A DNA stretch of 64,000 bases from an uncultured Dialister sp. (GTDB taxonomy: Bacteria > Bacillota > Negativicutes > Veillonellales > Dialisteraceae). The stretch spans positions 8,662 to 72,661 of the forward strand of contig NZ_UPZP01000001.1 in NCBI RefSeq assembly GCF_900538805.1, written 5' to 3'. The position numbers and the translations under genes were made by a program. The notes beneath the pieces were generated by a model. It was not told the DNA's origin. It saw only the letters and a list, made by a program, of their open reading frames with translations, and ran no database searches. Below are positions 1 through 9,294 of the stretch, piece after piece (the stretch's first letter is position 1; each line of letters begins with the position of its first letter).

Positions 1-113
1 TTTAGATATGTATCACCGTCTATCAATTCTATATCAGGGATTTGATTATACAGTTCTTCCTTGAGAGGAATGGGCTGACGCGAATAGCCAGAGCCCATGA
101 CGAAGCAGTGCAT
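1..113 (-). CDS. possible 5' end of a gene leaving the window (uncertain)
   Basis: On the minus strand an ATG at 113 (or 98) opens a frame that stays open to the window edge. It begins inside the repeat element, has no convincing Shine-Dalgarno site, and shows no recognisable domain in about 37 residues. It may be a gene whose start was supplied by the repeat, or chance. Confidence 0.2.
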   Translation of the reverse strand, partial: MHCFVMGSGYSRQPIPLKEELYNQIPDIELIDGDTYL

Positions 114-165
114 AAAAATTCTTATAAAAGAAAACTCTATGAATGAATCAGCGCTTCCCTGGAAT
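1..165. repeat. partial copy of a structured intergenic element
   Basis: The stretch at about 65-165 resembles the element at 60503-60669: both have GAGGAAT, then a stem around a GACGCGAATAGC loop, then ATGACRAAGCA and ATAAAAAT, and end in an AATCAGYGCTTCC terminal repeat. Here the stem is 70-76 with 92-98 (ATGGGCT/AGCCCAT); the other copy has ATAAGCC/GGCTTAT, a compensated difference. The left part of this copy does not match the other copy and may be host sequence or a gene end. Confidence 0.6.
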
Positions 166-204
166 GGTGGAATAATATGCTAAAATTTCCGCCCCGCCCC
201 CATA

Positions 205-241
205 ATAAAAGCCCCGTCTGCACAGAGCAAGTCGGGGCTTT
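205..241 (-). terminator. intrinsic terminator of nrdJ
   Basis: A 9-bp stem (208-216 with 233-241, AAAGCCCCG/CGGGGCTTT) followed on the minus strand by a T-rich run, 28 bp past the nrdJ stop. Confidence 0.85.
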
Positions 242-268
242 CACATTTCGCAGGATGCTGCGTTTCTG

Positions 269-2182
269 TCACAATCCGCAGGCGGACCAGCCGCATTCTT
301 CGCAGGTGCTGCAATGGCCTTCTACGTGGACGTGGTGGGAGTGGCATTTGGGACATTCCAGGGTGTTATCTACAGGTTTCATTGTTATTATATTGGCTTT
401 TTCCTTACTGTCCTCTTTTTTGCTTTCCACTTTTTCCATTTCTTTTTTATCTTCCTTGCCTACGCCCAGGATGTTGCCTCTGCGGCAGCCGTCGCGGAAT
501 ACGGTGATTCCTTTGCAGCCGCTTTCCCAGGCGGAGAGGTAGATCCGGTAGATATCTTCAGGGGTGGCACTGTTTTTCAGGTTTACAGTGCTGGAGATGG
601 AGTTGTCCACGTATTTCTGCATGGCTGCCTGCATGCGGACGCGGTTCATGAAGGGGACGTCGTGGCTTTCGATGACCCAGGGGAAGCGGGCTACGATTTC
701 TTCGTCGGAAATGGTGAGGGGCAGGTGGTGGTATTCCAGAAGGTCTTTGATGCTGTGGGCGTAGACCCGGAAATGACCGTGCACTTCTTCCATTTTGTGG
801 GTGGTGCGTTCATAGGAAATCTTGTAGAGCGGTTCGCAGCCGCCGGAGAAGCTGCCCATGAGGAGGGAGATGGTGCCGGTGGGAGCGATGGCAAGAAGGG
901 TGCCGTTCCGAAGGCCGTGCTGATGGATATCTTCATAGAGCTCTGGATCCAGTTCTTTCACCATGTCCATGATGGGAGATTTCTTCGTGGCTTCCCAGCG
1001 GTAGTGACCGAAGGTGCCTTTTTCCTTTGCCCTGTCGCAGGAGGAGTGGAGGGCGGTGAGGAGCATGGTTTTCATGACGCGGCCCATGAAGTCATTGGCT
1101 TCTTTGGTGCCGTATGTAAGTTTCATGGCGATGAGGGCGTCTGCCACGCCGAAGAGGCCGAGGCCCAGGGAACGCCAGTCGTCGATGCAGGTTCTATTGG
1201 CGTCCAGAGGCTGGGCTTCATAGCCGTAATCCACGATTTCATCCAGGGCGGTAATGCCGTCGTACACGGTCTTTTTGAACCGTTCTTCGTTAAATACGGG
1301 GCGGGCGCTGAACTTGTCGTCAATCATGGTATACAGGTTCACGCTGCCCAGATTGCAGGCGTTGTATGCATTGCCGCCGAATTCGCCGCAGGGATTGGTG
1401 ATTTCGATGTTGTATTCGTCGTAGCCTGCCAGGAGGTGGCTCTTGTTCATCCGGTCAATGAAAATGGCGCCGGGGTCGCCCCAGTCCCACTGGGTTTCGC
1501 AGAATTCTTTGAAAAATTCGCGGGCTTTGATGGTTCTTTCGATTTTTTCGCCGGTGGCTTCCACGGTGAAGCTCAGGGTATATTCCTTGTCGTCCCGCAC
1601 GGCTTCCATGAATTCATCGGTGAAAAGGATGCTGATGTTCATGGAGGACAGCTTTTCTTCGTTCTGTTTGATATGAAGGAATTCGTAAATGTCGGGATGG
1701 CTGCAGTTCAGGCCTACCATCATGGCCCCCCGCCGTCCGTTCTGGCTGATGACTTCGCCGGTGACGTTGAAAATCTTCAGGAAGGAAACGGCGCCGGTGG
1801 AGCTGCGGGCCACGTTCCTCACTTCGCTTCCCTTGGGGCGGAGGTTGGAAATATTGATGCCGATGCCGCCGCCGTAGGAGAAGATACGGGCGATTTCATA
1901 GTTGGCCCGGAATATGGATTCCAGGTTATCTTCAGGGGAAGGCAGGATATAGCAGTTGGACATGGATACCTTGAATTTCCCCTTGGCCCCTGCCGCATAA
2001 AGGGTGCGGCCTGCAGGGCAGAAGGAGGTGTCTTCCAGGTAGCCCCTCACCCGCTTTTTCAGCTCCGGATCAAAAATGGAGCTCACCCGGTCCATGAATT
2101 CATCAGGAGTCTTTTCTCCCTTGTGATAGTATTTTTCTTTCAGGATGCCCTGACTGATTGTATTGTCGTACCAGTGGTTCAT
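269..2182 (-). CDS. nrdJ: adenosylcobalamin-dependent (class II) ribonucleotide reductase
   Basis: 637 aa. It reduces ribonucleotides to deoxyribonucleotides with a thiyl radical made from adenosylcobalamin, independent of oxygen. Visible are the N-terminal radical-barrel segment with the Cys in SNCYILPSPEDN, GGGIGINISNLRPKGS, the central NPCGE followed by NACNLGSVNL, and GITVFRDGCRRG near the C-terminus. The tail has Cys pairs (CPKC, CSTC, ECGWSACGL), typical of the redox-active, zinc-ribbon-like end of this family. ATG at 2182 is chosen because AGGG precedes it at good distance; an upstream in-frame ATG at 2254 lies between the promoter elements. It is a single-gene unit with its own promoter, two NrdR-like boxes and a terminator. 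It ties DNA synthesis to B12 supply, as the mutases at 25-37 kb do for energy metabolism. Confidence 0.95.
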   Translation of the reverse strand: MNHWYDNTISQGILKEKYYHKGEKTPDEFMDRVSSIFDPELKKRVRGYLEDTSFCPAGRTLYAAGAKGKFKVSMSNCYILPSPEDNLESIFRANYEIARIFSYGGGIGINISNLRPKGSEVRNVARSSTGAVSFLKIFNVTGEVISQNGRRGAMMVGLNCSHPDIYEFLHIKQNEEKLSSMNISILFTDEFMEAVRDDKEYTLSFTVEATGEKIERTIKAREFFKEFCETQWDWGDPGAIFIDRMNKSHLLAGYDEYNIEITNPCGEFGGNAYNACNLGSVNLYTMIDDKFSARPVFNEERFKKTVYDGITALDEIVDYGYEAQPLDANRTCIDDWRSLGLGLFGVADALIAMKLTYGTKEANDFMGRVMKTMLLTALHSSCDRAKEKGTFGHYRWEATKKSPIMDMVKELDPELYEDIHQHGLRNGTLLAIAPTGTISLLMGSFSGGCEPLYKISYERTTHKMEEVHGHFRVYAHSIKDLLEYHHLPLTISDEEIVARFPWVIESHDVPFMNRVRMQAAMQKYVDNSISSTVNLKNSATPEDIYRIYLSAWESGCKGITVFRDGCRRGNILGVGKEDKKEMEKVESKKEDSKEKANIITMKPVDNTLECPKCHSHHVHVEGHCSTCEECGWSACGL

Positions 2183-2218
2183 ATGAATCCCTCGTTTCCG
2201 TAAGTTTATAGCAGATAT

Positions 2219-2276
2219 ATGGTAACACGCACAATTTATTGTGTCAAATACCATAAAGGCATACTATATGTTGTAT
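2219..2276 (-). promoter_or_regulatory. nrdJ promoter with two NrdR-like boxes
   Basis: Minus-strand promoter TTGACA (2242-2247), 17-bp spacer, TACCAT (2219-2224). Two 16-bp imperfect palindromes resemble the NrdR box (consensus ACACWATATATWGTGT): 2229-2244 reads ACACAATAAATTGTGC (14/16) and 2261-2276 reads ATACAACATATAGTAT (13/16). They are 32 bp start to start, about three helical turns, as known for tandem NrdR sites. The proximal box covers the spacer and -35. Repression by NrdR-(d)ATP is inferred. Confidence 0.8.
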
Positions 2277-2334
2277 TTCACATAAAATATAGAAACATTG
2301 CGATATTTGAAAATTCTAAAAGATTCGGAGGAAA

Positions 2335-2960
2335 AGGTTGACGGGCCTGAAGGCCCGAAGGGGCTTTGCCCTGCGGGCAAAGGGTTGTGTTCGCTTTGCT
2401 CAGGGGGCGACGGCCCTTCAGGCCGAGGGTTGTGGTATCGCCGCTTCGCGGCGATGAGTATATAGTCAGCGTTACGGGATTTACGCTTGTGTCAACAGTG
2501 CTGCATGACGTAGAGCCGGAGCCTCCTTCCTTAAGCAGAAATCAGCAACATTTCTGAGCCGGGCTAATATGTGAGCATAGCCTGCACACAAAGCGAACAC
2601 CTTAAAGCCCGACCAGCAGGTGTCGCCGCAGGCGACGGAGGATAGGTCCGAATTTTCATGACTTGGCTGTTATGCCTCTCCCGTCTTCCTGCTCACCGGT
2701 ATGTAGCGGCATTGGACTCACTAACGTCACGCGCCGAAGAACCCCTTCGCCACTTCGTGGCCCTCTTCGCCCCGCTGGGAAGCGTGTCACTGGATTCTCA
2801 GTCGTCTACCGACTCCCTGCGAATCCAGTTCCCTTGCCACCTAAAAGGGGACGCGAGCACTGCGTTCAGAATGACGGGCCCCGCAGGAAGTCTCCGCAGC
2901 GTCTGACGTCTGATGTCTGACCGTCTGACTGTCTTTTCCTCCCCTGGCATTTCGACCGCA
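2335..2960. repeat. intergenic repeat mosaic between nrdJ and gyrA
   Basis: No credible gene. It holds small GC hairpins (GGGCCTGAAGGCCC-like, TTGCCCTGCGGGCAA), the dispersed hairpin ATCGCCGC-TTC-GCGGCGAT at 2437-2455 followed by the GTCAGCGTTACGGGATT word, and at 2660-2935 an inverted relative of the 6415-6810 region (CATTCTGAACGCAGT module and GTCTGACGTCTGATGTCTGACC words). Short open frames here are repeat translations. Confidence 0.75.
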
Positions 2961-2965
2961 ACGCA

Positions 2966-3009
2966 AAAGAGACAGTGAAGAAATATCGTCATTTCTTCAC
3001 TGTCTCTTT
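2966..3009 (-). terminator. terminator of gyrA
   Basis: A perfect 19-bp inverted repeat (2966-2984 with 2991-3009) followed on the minus strand by TTTTGCG, 22 bp after the gyrA stop. Its core GAAGAAATATC...ATTTCTTC is shared with the terminator at 6327-6371. Confidence 0.85.
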
Positions 3010-3030
3010 ATTTCATCAAAGGATTTCTTT

Positions 3031-5499
3031 TTATTCTTCCTCTTCGTTTTCCGTATCGCCGGAAAGGACGTCGATGGAGGCGATGCGGTCGCCGTCTTCC
3101 AGTCTCTGGAGGATGACGCCCTGGCCTGCTTTGGCTTTCTTGCTGGTAATCTGGCTGGCTTTGGTTTTGATGGTGATGCCCTGTTCGGAAACCCCTACCA
3201 GTTCATCATTGTCATCGGCGGCCACCAGGGCTACCACTTCGAAGCCTTTCTTGAAGTTGCGGACGCCCATGCCGTTTCTTCCCTGGATGCGATAGGCATC
3301 GGCTTTATTTCTCTTGGCGTTGCCGTCGGCGGAGATGGTGAAGATGTCCTTGTCCGCTGCAATGACGGCACCTACCACTTCATCTTCCACGCCGTTCACT
3401 TCGGAGAGCCGGATGCCGTGGACACCGGCAGCGGCTCTGCCCAGAGCCCTTACTTCGCTGTCGTTAATGGAGAAGCGGATGGCCATGCCGAAGCGGGTGC
3501 CCAGGATGACGTCTTCGTCACCCTTCACGCGGAGCACTGTCACCAGTTCGTCGCCCTCGTTCAGGCGGATGGCGATGAGGCCGTTTTTATTGATGTTCCG
3601 GTATTCCGCGATTTCCGTCTTCTTCACATAGCCCTTCTTGGTGACCATGAGGAGGTACTTCGTATCTTCGCCGGCGGCGTCGATGTCCAGAAGCTCCGTC
3701 ACCCTTTCTCCCTTGGAGAGGCTGGGGATGTAGTTGATCAGGGCACTGCCTCTGGCGGTGCGGCCGGATTTCGGCAGGTCGATGGCGGTCTTCATGTATA
3801 CTTTGCCGTAGTTGGTGAAGAAGAGGATGCGGTTATGGGTGGAGGTGTTCAGAATCTTCCATACATAGTCCTCGTCCTTCATCTTCATGCCGGACACGCC
3901 GCGGCCGCCTTTCCGCTGTACGCGGATGTCGGCGGAATCCATGCGTTTGATGTAGTTCTGCTTGGTGAGGGTGATGGTCATGGGTTCGTCGGGCACCAGG
4001 TCGGTAATGGTGAAATCTTCCTGGGCGTCGGTGATTTCGGTGCGCCGGTCGTCGCCGAAGTTCTTTTTCTCGTCCTGCAGTTCGTCCTTCACCACGTTCA
4101 TGATTTTGTCCCTGCTGGAGAGGAGGTCTTCCAGGTAAGCGATGGTTTCTTTCACATCCTTGTAGTCAGCTTCCAGTTTGTCCCGTTCCAGTCCGGTGAG
4201 GCGGCGGAGACGCATGTCCAGAATGGCGGTGGACTGCTTGTCGGAGAGGTCAAACTTGCTCATTAATGCATTCTTTGCGATTTCATCGGTTCTGGATTCG
4301 CGGATGGTGCGGATGACTTCGTCGATGTGGTCCAGAGCGATGAGCAAGCCTTCCAAAATATGGGCCTTGGCTTTGGCTTTATCCAGCTCGAAGCGGCTTC
4401 TCCGGGTAATGACTTCTTCCTGGTGTTTCAGGTAATAGTAAAGAATCTGCTTCAGGTTCAGGATGCGGGGATGGCCGTCCACCAGGGCCAGCATGATGGC
4501 GCCGAAGTTAATCTGCATCTGGGTATGCTTGAAGAGGTTGTTCAGCATGATTTCCGGACTCACGTCGGCGCGGAGCTCGATGGCAATGCGCATGCCCGTG
4601 CGGTCCGATTCATCGCGGAGCATGGTGATGCCATCAAGCACCTTCTGTCGCTGCAGGTCTGCAATGGACGCAATGAGGCGGGCCTTGTTCACCTGATACG
4701 GGAGCTCGGTGACCACGATGCGGTGTTTGCCCTTCTGCATATCTTCGATGGCGGTTTTCGCCCGGACGGTGATGGAGCCGCGGCCGGTGCGGTAGGTATC
4801 GTCGATGCCCTTCCGGCCCATGATGATGCCGGCAGTCGGGAAATCGGGGCCCTTGATGTATTTCATGAGACCTTCGATGGAAATATCGGGATCGTCAATC
4901 ATGGCGGAGAGACCGTCCACCACTTCCGACAGGTTGTGGGGCGGGATATTGGTGGCCATGCCTACGGCAATGCCGTAGGAGCCGTTCACCAGAAGGTTCG
5001 GGATACGGGAAGGCAGCACCACCGGTTCCTGCAGGGAACCGTCATAGTTGGGCATGAAGTCCACCGTATTCTTGTCGATGTCACGGAGCATTTCCAAGGT
5101 GATTTTGGACATGCGCATTTCGGTGTAACGCATGGCCGCCGGAGAGTCGCCATCCACGGAGCCGAAGTTGCCGTGGCCGTCTACCAGGGGATAGCGGGTG
5201 GAGAAATCCTGGGCCATACGGACAGCGGACTCATACACCGCCGAATCGCCGTGGGGATGAAATTTACCGAGTACATCGCCCACGATACGGGCGGATTTCT
5301 TGTAAGGCTTATTCGGAAGCATACCGGCTTCGCTCATGGCATAGAGAATGCGGCGGTGAACCGGCTTCAGACCATCCCTGACATCCGGCAGCGCACGGGT
5401 GACGATGACGGACATGGCATAGTCAATGTAGGAATTTTTCATCTGCCCTTCCAGGGGCGTATTGATGATTTTTCCTTCCTTCCATTCAATGGAATCCAT
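3031..5499 (-). CDS. gyrA: DNA gyrase subunit A
   Basis: 822 aa, normal length. It is the breakage-reunion subunit of gyrase, which supercoils DNA with GyrB. The winged-helix/tower part has the quinolone region [20 protein letters not shown] with Ser86 and Glu90 (wild-type-like residues for Firmicutes) and the catalytic Tyr125 in MRYTEMR. The C-terminal beta-pinwheel carries a GyrA-box variant QRKGGRG, which marks it as GyrA rather than ParC. The C-terminus is acidic (Asp/Glu tail). ATG at 5499 follows AAAGGAGGACCT; the longer frame upstream is leader. gyrB is not next to it here. The leader contains a terminator-like hairpin. Confidence 0.96.
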   Translation of the reverse strand: MDSIEWKEGKIINTPLEGQMKNSYIDYAMSVIVTRALPDVRDGLKPVHRRILYAMSEAGMLPNKPYKKSARIVGDVLGKFHPHGDSAVYESAVRMAQDFSTRYPLVDGHGNFGSVDGDSPAAMRYTEMRMSKITLEMLRDIDKNTVDFMPNYDGSLQEPVVLPSRIPNLLVNGSYGIAVGMATNIPPHNLSEVVDGLSAMIDDPDISIEGLMKYIKGPDFPTAGIIMGRKGIDDTYRTGRGSITVRAKTAIEDMQKGKHRIVVTELPYQVNKARLIASIADLQRQKVLDGITMLRDESDRTGMRIAIELRADVSPEIMLNNLFKHTQMQINFGAIMLALVDGHPRILNLKQILYYYLKHQEEVITRRSRFELDKAKAKAHILEGLLIALDHIDEVIRTIRESRTDEIAKNALMSKFDLSDKQSTAILDMRLRRLTGLERDKLEADYKDVKETIAYLEDLLSSRDKIMNVVKDELQDEKKNFGDDRRTEITDAQEDFTITDLVPDEPMTITLTKQNYIKRMDSADIRVQRKGGRGVSGMKMKDEDYVWKILNTSTHNRILFFTNYGKVYMKTAIDLPKSGRTARGSALINYIPSLSKGERVTELLDIDAAGEDTKYLLMVTKKGYVKKTEIAEYRNINKNGLIAIRLNEGDELVTVLRVKGDEDVILGTRFGMAIRFSINDSEVRALGRAAAGVHGIRLSEVNGVEDEVVGAVIAADKDIFTISADGNAKRNKADAYRIQGRNGMGVRNFKKGFEVVALVAADDNDELVGVSEQGITIKTKASQITSKKAKAGQGVILQRLEDGDRIASIDVLSGDTENEEEE

Positions 5500-5529
5500 A
5501 GGTCCTCCTTTGTTGAGGCATAAAAATAA

Positions 5530-5558
5530 GGGAAGCGCCGGATAAATCAGCGCTCCCC
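5530..5558 (-). other. terminator-like hairpin in the gyrA leader
   Basis: GGGGAGCGC pairs with GCGCTTCCC on the transcript, followed by TTATTTTTA, between the gyrA -10 (5611) and start (5499). Its sequence belongs to the GGAAGCGCTGATT family of terminal repeats seen at 60503-60669, 11118-11165 and 47711-47737. It could act as an attenuator or a processing site; function unknown. Confidence 0.5.
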
Positions 5559-5610
5559 TAAGGACTTCAGGAATGCTGGCAGTCCTTTGGGAACTTGCTT
5601 TGTTATGCTT

Positions 5611-5619
5611 ATTATACCA
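5611..5619 (-). promoter_or_regulatory. gyrA extended -10
   Basis: The minus strand reads TGGTATAAT: a perfect TATAAT (5611-5616) with an upstream TG. No good -35 is seen, which suits an extended -10 promoter. Confidence 0.55.
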
Positions 5620-5806
5620 TAAAACCGCTTCCAGGGCCATTTAAATGCGTTTACAGGCCATTTCCCGTTTTTATTATACGAAGGATGAAATCCGTTTGAA
5701 CTGCAGGAAGCCCCATTTCATGGAAATAAAAATTCTCTCTTTTTTTCATTCCTCTTTTTTTATATAATAAGGTATATACTCTTTTTTACCTGAAGGATGT
5801 GGAAGA

Positions 5807-6316
5807 ATGAAGAAATACCTGGCAGCCATTGTGATTGCCATCCTGCTCCTGGGGGGCGGCGGCTATTTTGCCTACGTCCATTTCATCAGCGGCGGTCCCT
5901 GGCAGGGTACCTGGTGGGGTGTGCAGGACGCCGGCGTGAACTGGTCCGGCGACCATATACGGAACCTGGAAACCGTGACCTTTACCAAAAACGATGATAA
6001 AACCATTACCGTAGAACATAAAGTGCAACAGGGCAGCAAAGAAGTAAACGGCTCCCTGTCAGGCACCGGCACCGTAGACGGCGGCCGCCTGGTGATTACT
6101 CCCGCCAAGGGAGGCAAGGAAATCGCCCTGTCCTACAATACCATGTCCAAAACCATTGAGACCCCTCTTACCAATGCAGACAAAACAGCGGTGACCCTTG
6201 AGGCCCTCACCCAGGACAACAACGATGAAATGGAGCAGATTCGGAGCGAAATCGTACAGATTTCCCAGAAGCCGGAAAATAAAATCGACACCACCCTGTC
6301 CTCCTCTAAGAGCTGA
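5807..6316 (+). CDS. small membrane-anchored extracytoplasmic protein, function unknown
   Basis: 169 aa. One N-terminal transmembrane segment (residues about 5-27, IVIAILLLGGGGYFAYVHF), no lipobox Cys, then a soluble domain rich in Thr, Lys and Asp (WQGTWWGVQDAG, then alternating beta-like segments) and a Ser/Lys-rich tail. It looks like a lipocalin- or META-like beta domain, but I do not recognise a family. ATG at 5807 follows GAAGGATGTGGA. A TATAAT at 5763-5768 is a possible -10. Single gene, with its own terminator. Confidence 0.7.
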   Translation: MKKYLAAIVIAILLLGGGGYFAYVHFISGGPWQGTWWGVQDAGVNWSGDHIRNLETVTFTKNDDKTITVEHKVQQGSKEVNGSLSGTGTVDGGRLVITPAKGGKEIALSYNTMSKTIETPLTNADKTAVTLEALTQDNNDEMEQIRSEIVQISQKPENKIDTTLSSSKS

Positions 6317-6326
6317 ATTGCATAAT

Positions 6327-6371
6327 GAAAAGGCTATGAAGAAATATCAGGCATTTCTTCATAGCCTTTTT
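6327..6371 (+). terminator. terminator after the 5807-6316 gene
   Basis: Long stem AAAAGGCTATGAAGAAAT with ATTTCTTCATAGCCTTTT and a T run. It shares its core with the gyrA terminator. Confidence 0.85.
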
Positions 6372-6826
6372 TGTTGATGATAGTTTCGAAATAACATTGG
6401 AGCGGGAAATACGGTCAGACGGTCAGACATCAGGCTTCAGATGCTGCGGAGCCTTCCTGCGGGGTCCGTCATTCTGAACGCAGTGCTCGCGTCCCCTTTT
6501 AGGGCCACGCAGTGGCGAAGGGGTTCTTCGGTACATGACAGTAGAGGGAAAAAGACAGTCAGACATCAGACTTCAGACGGTCAGACTTCAGGCTCCGCGG
6601 AGCCTTCCTGCCGGGTCCGTCATTCTGAACGCAGTGAAGAATCTCGGTACATGACGGTAGTGAGCCTAATGCCGTTAACTACCGGTGAGCAGGAAGGCGG
6701 AAGAGGCATCACAGCCACGCAGCGTAGAGCAGGGAGCTTTTTTCCGCTCCTCTTCGCTGCGGTCGAAATGACAATAGAGTGTCTGATGTCTGATAGTCTG
6801 CCTGTCTGATAGAATCCTCAGCCCTT
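6372..6826. repeat. intergenic repeat mosaic
   Basis: No credible gene. It contains GTCAGACATCAGACTTCAGAC words (6413-6600, again 6778-6810), two copies of a TCCTGC(G/C)GGGTCCGTCATTC module, and the GAAGAATCTCGGTAC word. It is related in inverted orientation to 2660-2935. Confidence 0.75.
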
Positions 6827-7942
6827 TTATTTCCTGTGAAAAGTCAGAATCACCATCTCCCTTTCGCAGCTGAACCGGAAGGGGAACCAGCTGGCATCGC
6901 CCCGGGACACGTAGCCTACATTTCTGCCGTCACTGTAAAGGCCCCGGGTATAGGTGAAGGGCGTGATAATGGGCCTTCCGAAAAGGCCGAACTGGGTGCC
7001 GTGGGTGTGACCGGTCAGTGTGATGGCCGCCCCCTTCCGGAAGCCCTCATCCAGAAAAGCGGAATGGTGGGCCAGAAAGACCACCGGCGCCCCCTCCGGA
7101 ATCCCGCGGAAAGCCTCGTCGGCCATGGAATCCATTTCTATTTCCATGGCCTTTCCCCGGGACCAGGGATAGTCCACCCCTGCCACATAGAGGGATGCGC
7201 TGTCCCTTTCGATGGCGCCATGCTCATTCACCAGAAGCTTCACCGGCGTCTTCAGAAGCTCCTCTTCAATGTAATCCTTTCCCCGATAGTACTCATGATT
7301 TCCCCACACATAGTAAATGCCGTCCGGGAAATCAGCGTACTTTGACGCCAGCGTATCCGCCGCCTCCGGCATATGGCGGACATCGTCGATGAGATCCCCC
7401 GTAAAGAAGAGCACCTGCGCCCCTTCCTGCCGGGCCCGGTCAATTTCTCCGGGAAGGTCGGTATACCGGAAATAGGGACCGATGTGGGTATCCGTCATCT
7501 GGGCCGCCTTATAGCCTTCAAAGGCAGGAGGCAGATTCTCCACATATACATCCAGATGCTCCACCTGCTCACTGGTATTTCCGTCCACTGCGCCATACAC
7601 CCCGATGCCCGCCGCAAAGAGAAGGGCAAAAAGGGAAAGCCGCCGCACTGCCGTCAAAAGCCTTTTCGGGATAGAGAGGAAAGAAAGAAAAAACAGGCAG
7701 GGCAGTGCTATGATTTCCGCCACCATAAGCCCGCAGGCCAGATATCCCAGATACAGCGACCAGAGTCCCAGCCCGTCATAGCCTCGGGCATACCAGAGGA
7801 AATAGCCTGCAGAGAGAAAGGAAATCAGCCAGCTTAGTGCTATATAGAAATAAAACCGTTTCCTCCTGAAAATCACGGACAGGAAAGCGCCGTTCAGGAT
7901 TCCCAGGAAGGAGAAAATCATCAGTATCATCCGTTCAAACAT
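6827..7942 (-). CDS. membrane-anchored calcineurin-like metallophosphoesterase (YkuE/YaeI type)
   Basis: 371 aa. About four N-terminal transmembrane segments (residues 1-120), then a binuclear-metal phosphoesterase domain. Its motifs run in order: MTDTHIG, FTGDLIDD, WGNHEYY, LAHHS, LTGHTHGTQFG. The His of GNHE and the GHTH block are the usual metal and catalytic residues. Family members act on UDP-diacylglucosamine or unknown lipid or nucleotide substrates; the substrate here is unknown. ATG at 7942 follows GGAGGTGACTCC. It stands alone between repeat regions. Confidence 0.85.
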   Translation of the reverse strand: MFERMILMIFSFLGILNGAFLSVIFRRKRFYFYIALSWLISFLSAGYFLWYARGYDGLGLWSLYLGYLACGLMVAEIIALPCLFFLSFLSIPKRLLTAVRRLSLFALLFAAGIGVYGAVDGNTSEQVEHLDVYVENLPPAFEGYKAAQMTDTHIGPYFRYTDLPGEIDRARQEGAQVLFFTGDLIDDVRHMPEAADTLASKYADFPDGIYYVWGNHEYYRGKDYIEEELLKTPVKLLVNEHGAIERDSASLYVAGVDYPWSRGKAMEIEMDSMADEAFRGIPEGAPVVFLAHHSAFLDEGFRKGAAITLTGHTHGTQFGLFGRPIITPFTYTRGLYSDGRNVGYVSRGDASWFPFRFSCEREMVILTFHRK

Positions 7943-7959
7943 GGAGTCACCTCCTTTGG

Positions 7960-8249
7960 GCCGCTTCGCGGCCCGGGTTCAAAAGGTTCAGTGGGAAAGG
8001 TTGACGGCGCCTTCGGCCCCGAAGGTTCTAAAGGTTCTAAGGTTTGACGCAGCCTGCGGCTGCGAGGGTTGTGGTGGCGGCTGCGCCGCAATTACAGCCT
8101 GCGTTACATGCCCTGCCTCCCCGCCCCTGCGGTCATACTGAGCGGAGCGAAGAATCTTGGTACCGGCCGATAGTGATGCCAACTAGTCCACCAGCCCACT
8201 AGTTCACCAATCCACTAGCACACCAGCCCACCAGCTCACTAGTACACTA
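7960..8249. repeat. repeat mosaic with period-8 tail
   Basis: GC hairpins (CCGCTTCGCGG, GGCGCCTTCGGCCCC), GGTTCTAAA words, a GGCGGCTGCGCCGC hairpin at about 8075, the CATACTGAGCGGAGCGAAGAATCTTGGTACC module, then at 8181-8249 octamers of the CCCACTAG/CTCACCAG type running up to the mutY stop codon. No gene. Confidence 0.75.
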
Positions 8250-9294
8250 TTCTCTCCACAAACGCCGCCAGTCTGGCGTGGGGGCCGGCCAGGGGAATTT
8301 CTCTGTATTCTTCCGGCGTAAACCAGCGATATTCTCCTTCCGGCACCGATGCCCCTTCCACAGGATAGGCCTTCATGTGCCATATGCGGTGGGTGAAGAC
8401 ATGTTTATATTTCCAGAGGAAGCCTTCCGTGTTTCCGTGAAGAAGCTGCTCCAGGCCTTTCCGGGCTTCTTCTTCCGTTTCTCCAAGGACCATGGGGAAT
8501 TCCCACATGGAGGCCAGCATGCCCTTTGACGGTCTTTTATGGAGAAGCACTTTTCCTTCCTCTATCCAGATGCCGCAGGCCGCCTGCTCTTCCTTTGGCG
8601 GTTTTTTAGGTGTGCGGAAGGGGAGCTCCTTTTCTTTTCCATTTCTAAAGGCCCGGCACTCTCCTGCCAGCGGGCAGGCGCTGCAGCGGGGATTTTTCGG
8701 TATGCATATTTCAGCGCCCAGGTCCATCAGGGCTTCGTTGAAGTCACCGGCCCGCTGCGGCAGGGTCTCATTCACCAGAGCTTCGATTTCCTTCCTGCCC
8801 CGGCTCTTTAATATATCTTCTTCCACCTGGTAAAGGCGGGCATAGACGCGGAGCACATTGCCGTCGATGGCACCTTCCCGCTGCCCGTAGGCCATGGAAA
8901 GGATAGCGCCGGCGGTATAGCCGCCTATGCCCGGCAGAGCCAGAATGTCCTCCTTTCGGTCAGGAAGAGAGCTGTCGTATTTTTCTTCCATTTCCCGGGC
9001 GGCCTTATGGATATTCCGGGCGCGGCTGTAGTAGCCAAGGCCCTGCCACTGATGAAGCACGTCCGCTTCCTCTGCCTCCGCCAGGTCATGGATGGTAGGG
9101 AATTTTTCCATCCAGCTGTTGAAATAGGGTTTCACCGCTTCCGTCCGGGTCTGCTGCAGCATGATTTCAGAAATCCACACATGGTAGGGATTCCTGGGCT
9201 TGTCCTCCCGCCAGGGAAGGTCCCTTTTGTGACCGTCGAACCAGGACAAAAGGATTTCCGGCCAGTCTTTTCCCGGTATGTCTTTTTTCATCAT
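8239..9294 (-). CDS. mutY: A/G-specific adenine DNA glycosylase
   Basis: 351 aa. It removes adenine mispaired with 8-oxoguanine. Residues 1-225 are the HhH-GPD glycosylase with ISEIMLQQTR, the helix-hairpin-helix LPGIGGYTAG, the catalytic Asp in AIDGNVLRV, and a 4Fe-4S loop CIPKNPRCSACPLAGEC (Cys-X7-Cys-X2-Cys-X5-Cys as read). The C-terminal 120 residues are the NUDIX-like 8-oxoG recognition domain (GIWIEEGKVLLHKRP). The start overlaps the preceding Nudix stop as ATGA. With the two genes before it, it forms an operon that handles oxidised guanine in the pool and in DNA. Confidence 0.95.
   Translation of the reverse strand: MMKKDIPGKDWPEILLSWFDGHKRDLPWREDKPRNPYHVWISEIMLQQTRTEAVKPYFNSWMEKFPTIHDLAEAEEADVLHQWQGLGYYSRARNIHKAAREMEEKYDSSLPDRKEDILALPGIGGYTAGAILSMAYGQREGAIDGNVLRVYARLYQVEEDILKSRGRKEIEALVNETLPQRAGDFNEALMDLGAEICIPKNPRCSACPLAGECRAFRNGKEKELPFRTPKKPPKEEQAACGIWIEEGKVLLHKRPSKGMLASMWEFPMVLGETEEEARKGLEQLLHGNTEGFLWKYKHVFTHRIWHMKAYPVEGASVPEGEYRWFTPEEYREIPLAGPHARLAAFVERIVY

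Noticed and set aside
314..2203. 629-codon open frame on the plus strand opposite nrdJ
   Set aside because: It mirrors nrdJ codons, has Gly/Ala/Val/Phe-rich composition, no ribosome site and no domain. Similar long antisense frames opposite gyrA, mutA, mutB, mmdA, lon and clpX are shadows too.
2366..2906. Short plus-strand frames in the nrdJ-gyrA gap as small genes
   Set aside because: They are translations of dispersed repeats (the recurring SLALRMT/ILRFAQND-like peptides), lack ribosome sites and recur wherever the repeat does.
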